This document shows, one piece after another, positions 60,116 through 64,000 of a stretch of 64,000 nt of DNA. How positions within the stretch are numbered: the first letter of the stretch is position 1; each line of letters opens with the position of its first letter. Source of the DNA: Ruminococcus flavefaciens (GTDB taxonomy: Bacteria > Bacillota > Clostridia > Oscillospirales > Ruminococcaceae). The stretch is taken from the NCBI RefSeq assembly GCF_900108555.1, contig NZ_FNWV01000010.1, positions 1 to 64,000 on the forward strand. Reading direction: 5' to 3'. The notes beneath the pieces are model-generated. The model did no database searches, had not been told where the DNA came from, and saw only the letters and a list, made by a program, of their open reading frames with translations. The position numbers and the translations under genes were made by a program.

Positions 60116-60888
60116 GCTTTCGCTACCGCTTCTTTCATTTCCTTAACGTATTCACCTACATAAGGTGCTGCGTCCTTGCCGTACTTTTCAAGTATCTTGA
60201 TTATAGCCGAACCTACGATAGCTCCGTCGGATACAGCTGCCATAGCCTGTGCCTGCTCGGGCTTTGAGATACCGAAGCCAACTGCACATGGTACATTTGT
60301 ATTCTCACGCACTACCTTTACGAGGTCACCGATGTTTGTTGTTATCTCGCTTCTCATGCCTGTAACTCCGAGGCTTGAAACGATGTAGATAAAGCCCTCT
60401 GCTTCCTTCGCTATCATTGCGATGCGGTTCTCAGATGTAGGTGCGATAAGTGAGATAAGGTCAACTCCGTACTGCTTTGCTACTGCTGAAAACTCATCTT
60501 TTTCCTCAAACGGAAGATCGGGAAGTATGATACCGTCAACTCCGCATTCGCAGCATCTTGCCATAAATCTCTCTGCATCGTAGGAGAATACAACGTTTGC
60601 ATATGTCATAAATACAAAAGGTATCTTTACGTCTTTGCGGAGCTCCTTTACAAGCTCAAATACCTTGTCTGTTGTTACTCCGCCTGCAAGTGCGCGGATA
60701 TTTGCCCCCTGTATAACAGGACCTTCTGCTGTAGGATCGGAAAAAGGTATACCAAGCTCGATAAGGTCTGCGCCGTTCTCTGCTGCTGCACGAACTACCT
60801 TTGCAGTAGTTTCAAGGTCGGGATCACCGCAGGTTATAAATGGTATGAATGCCTTTCCGTTTTCAAATGCTGATCTGATATTACTCAT
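60112..60888 (-). CDS. trpA: Tryptophan synthase alpha chain
   Basis: A 258-residue TIM barrel releasing indole from indoleglycerol phosphate. Catalytic Glu in [19 protein letters not shown] and Asp in [21 protein letters not shown] and VGSAIIK mark the phosphate site. ATG 60888 follows GGGGAGGATATCT and overlaps the trpB stop by 8 bp. Confidence 0.95.
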   Translation of the reverse strand: MSNIRSAFENGKAFIPFITCGDPDLETTAKVVRAAAENGADLIELGIPFSDPTAEGPVIQGANIRALAGGVTTDKVFELVKELRKDVKIPFVFMTYANVVFSYDAERFMARCCECGVDGIILPDLPFEEKDEFSAVAKQYGVDLISLIAPTSENRIAMIAKEAEGFIYIVSSLGVTGMRSEITTNIGDLVKVVRENTNVPCAVGFGISKPEQAQAMAAVSDGAIVGSAIIKILEKYGKDAAPYVGEYVKEMKEAVAKA

Positions 60889-62071
60889 AGATATCCTCCC
60901 CTCTGTAACGTGCGATAGCTGCACAGTCCTTATCGCCGCGTCCTGATACTGTTACGATTATTATTTTGTCCTTGTCCATTGTAGGAGCAAGCTTCATAGC
61001 ATAAGCTATTGCGTGTGCAGACTCTATTGCAGGGATAATACCCTCTGTACGTGAAAGATACTCGAAAGCATTTACTGCTTCGTCATCTGTTATCGGCACA
61101 TATTCAGCTCTGCCGATATCGTGAAGATGTGCGTGCTCAGGACCTACGCCCGGATAGTCAAGACCTGCCGAGATAGAATAAACAGGTGCTATCTGACCAT
61201 ATTCGTCCTGACAGAAGTATGACTTCATACCGTGGAATATACCAATTCTTCCTGTGTTTACTGTTGCAGCTGTCTCGAATGAGTCGATGCCTCTGCCTGC
61301 TGCCTCACAGCCGATAAGACGTACTCCCTCATCGGGGATATAGTGGTAGAAGCTTCCGATAGCGTTTGAGCCGCCGCCTACGCAGGCGATGACTGCATCG
61401 GGAAGTCTGCCCTCAGCCTCAAGTATCTGAGCTCTTGACTCACGGGAAATAACTGCCTGAAAATCACGTACTATAGTCGGGAAGGGGTGTGGTCCCATAA
61501 CTGAACCGAGGCAGTAATGTGTATCCGAGATACGTGAAGTCCACTCACGCATTGCCTCTGAAACAGCATCTTTAAGTGTAGCTGTACCTGTTTTTACAGG
61601 GACAACGTCTGCGCCGAGGAGCTTCATACGGTAAACGTTGAGAGCCTGTCTCTTTGTGTCCTCTTCGCCCATGAATACTACGCACTCCATATCAAGGAGA
61701 GCTGCTGCTGTTGCAGTAGCAACACCGTGCTGACCTGCACCTGTCTCTGCGATAAGTCTTTTCTTGCTCATTTTCTTAGCAAGAAGAGCCTGTCCGAGAA
61801 CGTTGTTGATCTTGTGTGAACCTGTGTGGTTGAGGTCCTCGCGCTTTAAGTATATCTTAGCACCGCCAAGCTCTCTTGTGAGCTTATCTGCGCGGTAGAG
61901 CAGTGAAGGTCTGCCTGCATAGTTGTTGAGAAGCTCTGTAAGCTCTCTGTTGAACTCGGGATCGTTCTTATAGTGATCGTAAGCCTCTTCAAGCTCAATG
62001 ATCGCATTCATAAGCGTTTCGGGGATATACTGTCCGCCGTGTACGCCAAATCTTCCTTTTGACTGTGACAT
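60881..62071 (-). CDS. trpB: Tryptophan synthase beta chain
   Basis: A 396-residue PLP enzyme making tryptophan from indole and serine. PLP lysine in [10 protein letters not shown], plus [24 protein letters not shown] (phosphate loop) and [15 protein letters not shown]. Length and motifs fit TrpB1. ATG 62071 after GGAAAGATATC. It precedes and overlaps trpA; the two subunits act as one complex. Confidence 0.96.
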   Translation of the reverse strand: MSQSKGRFGVHGGQYIPETLMNAIIELEEAYDHYKNDPEFNRELTELLNNYAGRPSLLYRADKLTRELGGAKIYLKREDLNHTGSHKINNVLGQALLAKKMSKKRLIAETGAGQHGVATATAAALLDMECVVFMGEEDTKRQALNVYRMKLLGADVVPVKTGTATLKDAVSEAMREWTSRISDTHYCLGSVMGPHPFPTIVRDFQAVISRESRAQILEAEGRLPDAVIACVGGGSNAIGSFYHYIPDEGVRLIGCEAAGRGIDSFETAATVNTGRIGIFHGMKSYFCQDEYGQIAPVYSISAGLDYPGVGPEHAHLHDIGRAEYVPITDDEAVNAFEYLSRTEGIIPAIESAHAIAYAMKLAPTMDKDKIIIVTVSGRGDKDCAAIARYRGEDIYE

Positions 62072-62099
62072 GATATCTTTCCTTTCTGTTTCAGCCATT

Positions 62100-62262
62100 A
62101 GCCGTTAGCTATCAGCCGTTAGCATTTGCAGGGAACATCTCCCTACGGTTCATTTTTATCTGTCGGGCAAACAACTCTGCATATAGCATTGCCAGCCAAA
62201 TCAAAGATTTGGGTCACTGCTTAACTGTTCGCCCCTGCAAAGTTCTTAGTTCTTAGCTCTTA
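62100..62262. repeat. CCCCTACA-type composite palindrome (trpG-trpB gap)
   Basis: GCCGTTAGCTATCAGCCGTTAGC tracts flank an enlarged palindrome: outer arms GGGCAAACA/TGTTCGCCC with CCCCTGCA at the edge, and a nested perfect hairpin CCAAATC-AAA-GATTTGG (about 62190-62206). It looks like one dispersed module inserted into another. Confidence 0.6.
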
Positions 62263-62264
62263 GT

Positions 62265-62831
62265 TCATAATTCTATGAAGTTCCTGAGCATTATCTTTCC
62301 ATCGGGAGTCATGATCGACTCAGGGTGGAACTGAACTCCGTATATCGGGTATTCCTTGTGCTGTACTGCCATTACCTCGCCGTCATCGGCAAGTGCTGTA
62401 ACTTCGAGACAATCGGGAAGCGTACTTGCATCTGCTGCAAGAGAATGATATCTTGCAACGGGAGCTCCCTCGTCTATTCCCTTGAATAACGGGCTGTTGT
62501 TCATAAAGCTTATAACGGACTGCTTTCCGTGCATAAGCTCCTTTGCGTAGGTAACTGTTGCACCGTATGCTGCGCATATTGCCTGATGACCGAGACAAAC
62601 ACCGAGAGTCGGTATCTTCTGGCACACTGTTTTTGCAGCCTCGATTATGATGCCTGCGTCCTCGGGACGTCCCGGTCCCGGTGAGAGGATTATACGCTGC
62701 GGATTGAGCTTTTCTATCTCCGCAACAGTCATCTCGTCGTTTCTTATTACCTTTATATCAGGCTCTATAGCTCCTATAAGCTGATACAGGTTATAGGAGA
62801 AGCTGTCGTAATTATCTATGAGAAGTATCAT
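62265..62831 (-). CDS. trpG: Anthranilate synthase component II (glutaminase)
   Basis: A 188-residue class I amidotransferase. IDNYDSFSYNL at the start, nucleophile Cys in LGVCLGHQAIC, and HPESIMTPDGK with the His-Glu pair. It supplies ammonia to TrpE. It may also serve PabB (PabA/TrpG proteins are often shared). ATGA overlap of 4 bp with trpE. Confidence 0.94.
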   Translation of the reverse strand: MILLIDNYDSFSYNLYQLIGAIEPDIKVIRNDEMTVAEIEKLNPQRIILSPGPGRPEDAGIIIEAAKTVCQKIPTLGVCLGHQAICAAYGATVTYAKELMHGKQSVISFMNNSPLFKGIDEGAPVARYHSLAADASTLPDCLEVTALADDGEVMAVQHKEYPIYGVQFHPESIMTPDGKIMLRNFIEL

Positions 62832-64000
62832 GCATCTGCCTCCTCTGCAAGTTTAAGAGCGTTGACTACTGCCGCAGCCTTGTTTATGCACTCCTGATAT
62901 TCCTTTTCGGGAACTGAGTCTGCAACTATTCCTGCGCCGCTTCTTACGAATACCTTGCCGTTTTTCTTATATGCGATACGGATAGCGATACAGGTATCAA
63001 GATTTCCTGTAAAGTCGATGTATCCTATTGCTCCGCCGTAAATTCCGCGCTTGTTGTTTTCGAGTTCTGCAATGAGCTGGCAGGCTCTTATCTTGGGAGC
63101 ACCCGAAAGCGTACCTGCGGGGAGTACGGCACTTACTGCGTCTATACCGTCAAACTCTTCCCTGATCTCTCCGCGTACTGTAGAGCCTATGTGCATTACG
63201 TGGGAATATCTCTCGATGCTGTGGAGCTTTTCCACCTCAACGCTTCCGAACTTGCTTATCTTGCCCAGATCGTTTCTTCCGAGGTCAACAAGCATATTAT
63301 GCTCTGCAAGCTCCTTTTCGTCCTTGAGAAGTCCTTCCTCAAGCTCTTTGTCCTCTTTTTCAGTCTTGCCTCTCGGTCTTGTGCCTGCAAGAGGGAATGT
63401 GTGGAGGACTCCGTCCTCAAGCTTTACGAGAGTCTCAGGTGATGCACCTGCTATCTCTACATCTGTTCCCGAAAAATAGAACATATACGGTGAAGGATTT
63501 ATAGTTCTCAGCACTCTGTAGGTATTGAGGAGACTGCCCTCAAACTCAGCACTGAGTCTGTTTGAAAGGACTATCTGGAAGATATCTCCATCGTGGATAT
63601 GATGCTTTGCCTTTTCCACCATTTCGCAGTACTCTTCCTTGCTGAAAAGTGCTGTAACTTCACTTTTAAGGTGTCCTGCCGTTTCTTTCTTACGGTCGCC
63701 GTTCCTGAGCAGATCAGCCATTTGCTGGAGTTCAAGCTTTGCCTTGTTGTAGCCTGCTTCACCTTCATCAAGCTTCATATTTGCTATAAGTATGAGCTTC
63801 TGACGGAAGTTGTCGAATGCGATGACCTTATCGAAAAGCATCAGGTCTACGTCCTTGAAGTTCTCTGTATCCTCGGTCTTTATACGCAGTGTCTTTTCTG
63901 TATAAGCAAGGAAATCATATGAGAAATATCCCACAAATCCGCCTGTGAAAGTTGGAAGATAATCGAATTTAGGACTTCTGTACTTTTCAAGTATCTGTCT
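62828..64000 (-). CDS. trpE: Anthranilate synthase component I, partial (N-terminus off window)
   Basis: The open frame runs through the right edge without a start. At least 390 residues are visible, beginning RQILEKYRSPK and FTGGFVGYFSYDFLAY. The chorismate-binding domain is intact: FQIVLSNRL, NPSPYMFYF, AGASPETLV, PLAGTRPRG, ELAEHNMLVDLGRNDLG, LPAGTLSGAPK and VRSGAGIVADS. The tryptophan-binding N-terminal domain and any leader lie outside. It pairs with trpG. Confidence 0.95.
   Translation of the reverse strand, partial: RQILEKYRSPKFDYLPTFTGGFVGYFSYDFLAYTEKTLRIKTEDTENFKDVDLMLFDKVIAFDNFRQKLILIANMKLDEGEAGYNKAKLELQQMADLLRNGDRKKETAGHLKSEVTALFSKEEYCEMVEKAKHHIHDGDIFQIVLSNRLSAEFEGSLLNTYRVLRTINPSPYMFYFSGTDVEIAGASPETLVKLEDGVLHTFPLAGTRPRGKTEKEDKELEEGLLKDEKELAEHNMLVDLGRNDLGKISKFGSVEVEKLHSIERYSHVMHIGSTVRGEIREEFDGIDAVSAVLPAGTLSGAPKIRACQLIAELENNKRGIYGGAIGYIDFTGNLDTCIAIRIAYKKNGKVFVRSGAGIVADSVPEKEYQECINKAAAVVNALKLAEEADA

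Overview
The window looks like chromosome of a fibrolytic Ruminococcus-type gut Firmicute (Oscillospiraceae). The evidence is two GH5 glycanases with Thr-rich linkers and C-terminal dockerins, two further dockerin proteins, about 45% GC with strong AGGAGG ribosome sites, a meso-diaminopimelate dehydrogenase and a PyrR-controlled pyrimidine operon. The species cannot be fixed from this sequence alone.

Left end (1-~7571): the integrase-proximal part of an integrative mobilizable or conjugative element. It carries a leftward gene cut by the window edge, whose protein has motifs of the RNA-dependent RNA polymerase/YonO double-psi-barrel family. A RepA/DnaB-type ATPase, a candidate oriT, mobC and a MobA-type relaxase follow. 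A coiled-coil/membrane gene is overprinted inside the relaxase gene. Next come a 570-bp noncoding run of hairpins with three copies of GAACG-N3-CGTTC, a small conserved gene, xis and a tyrosine integrase. The element ends at tRNA-Ser(CGA), whose 5' half is duplicated as a 40-bp direct repeat that marks the attachment site.

Core region (7.6-16 kb): glgB; aroC and a type I DAHP synthase behind a consensus promoter; a DUF3343/cysteine-desulfurase pair; and cdaA-cdaR for c-di-AMP synthesis.

Secretome region (16-28 kb): a dockerin protein built of repeated beta modules, a dockerin-Big2-VanY carboxypeptidase, a large lipoprotein related to solute-binding proteins behind a structured 133-nt leader, and two tandem leftward dockerin GH5 enzymes.

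Biosynthesis and upkeep (28-44 kb): uvrB; the leftward operon pyrR-pyrC-pyrF-carA-carB behind a PyrR attenuator; small membrane peptides; trmB; two M42 peptidases with a GNAT protein; and ddh.

44-57 kb: a zinc-ribbon LRR protein, a lipoprotein, a Sel1-repeat protein, an ECF sigma factor and membrane partner behind three 100-bp repeats, an epimerase with an ATT start, an iron alcohol dehydrogenase, a site-2 protease pair, a deacetylase, a DUF11 protein and a CobW-type GTPase. The right end (57.3-64 kb) is a leftward trp cluster in the unusual order E-G-B-A-D-C-F, with trpE cut by the window edge.

Many intergenic gaps hold a dispersed family of short palindromes ending in CCCCTACA (TGTAGGGG on the other strand). 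Their arms differ but remain complementary. This family and the element's overprinted gene, hairpin array and polymerase-like gene are the most unusual content.
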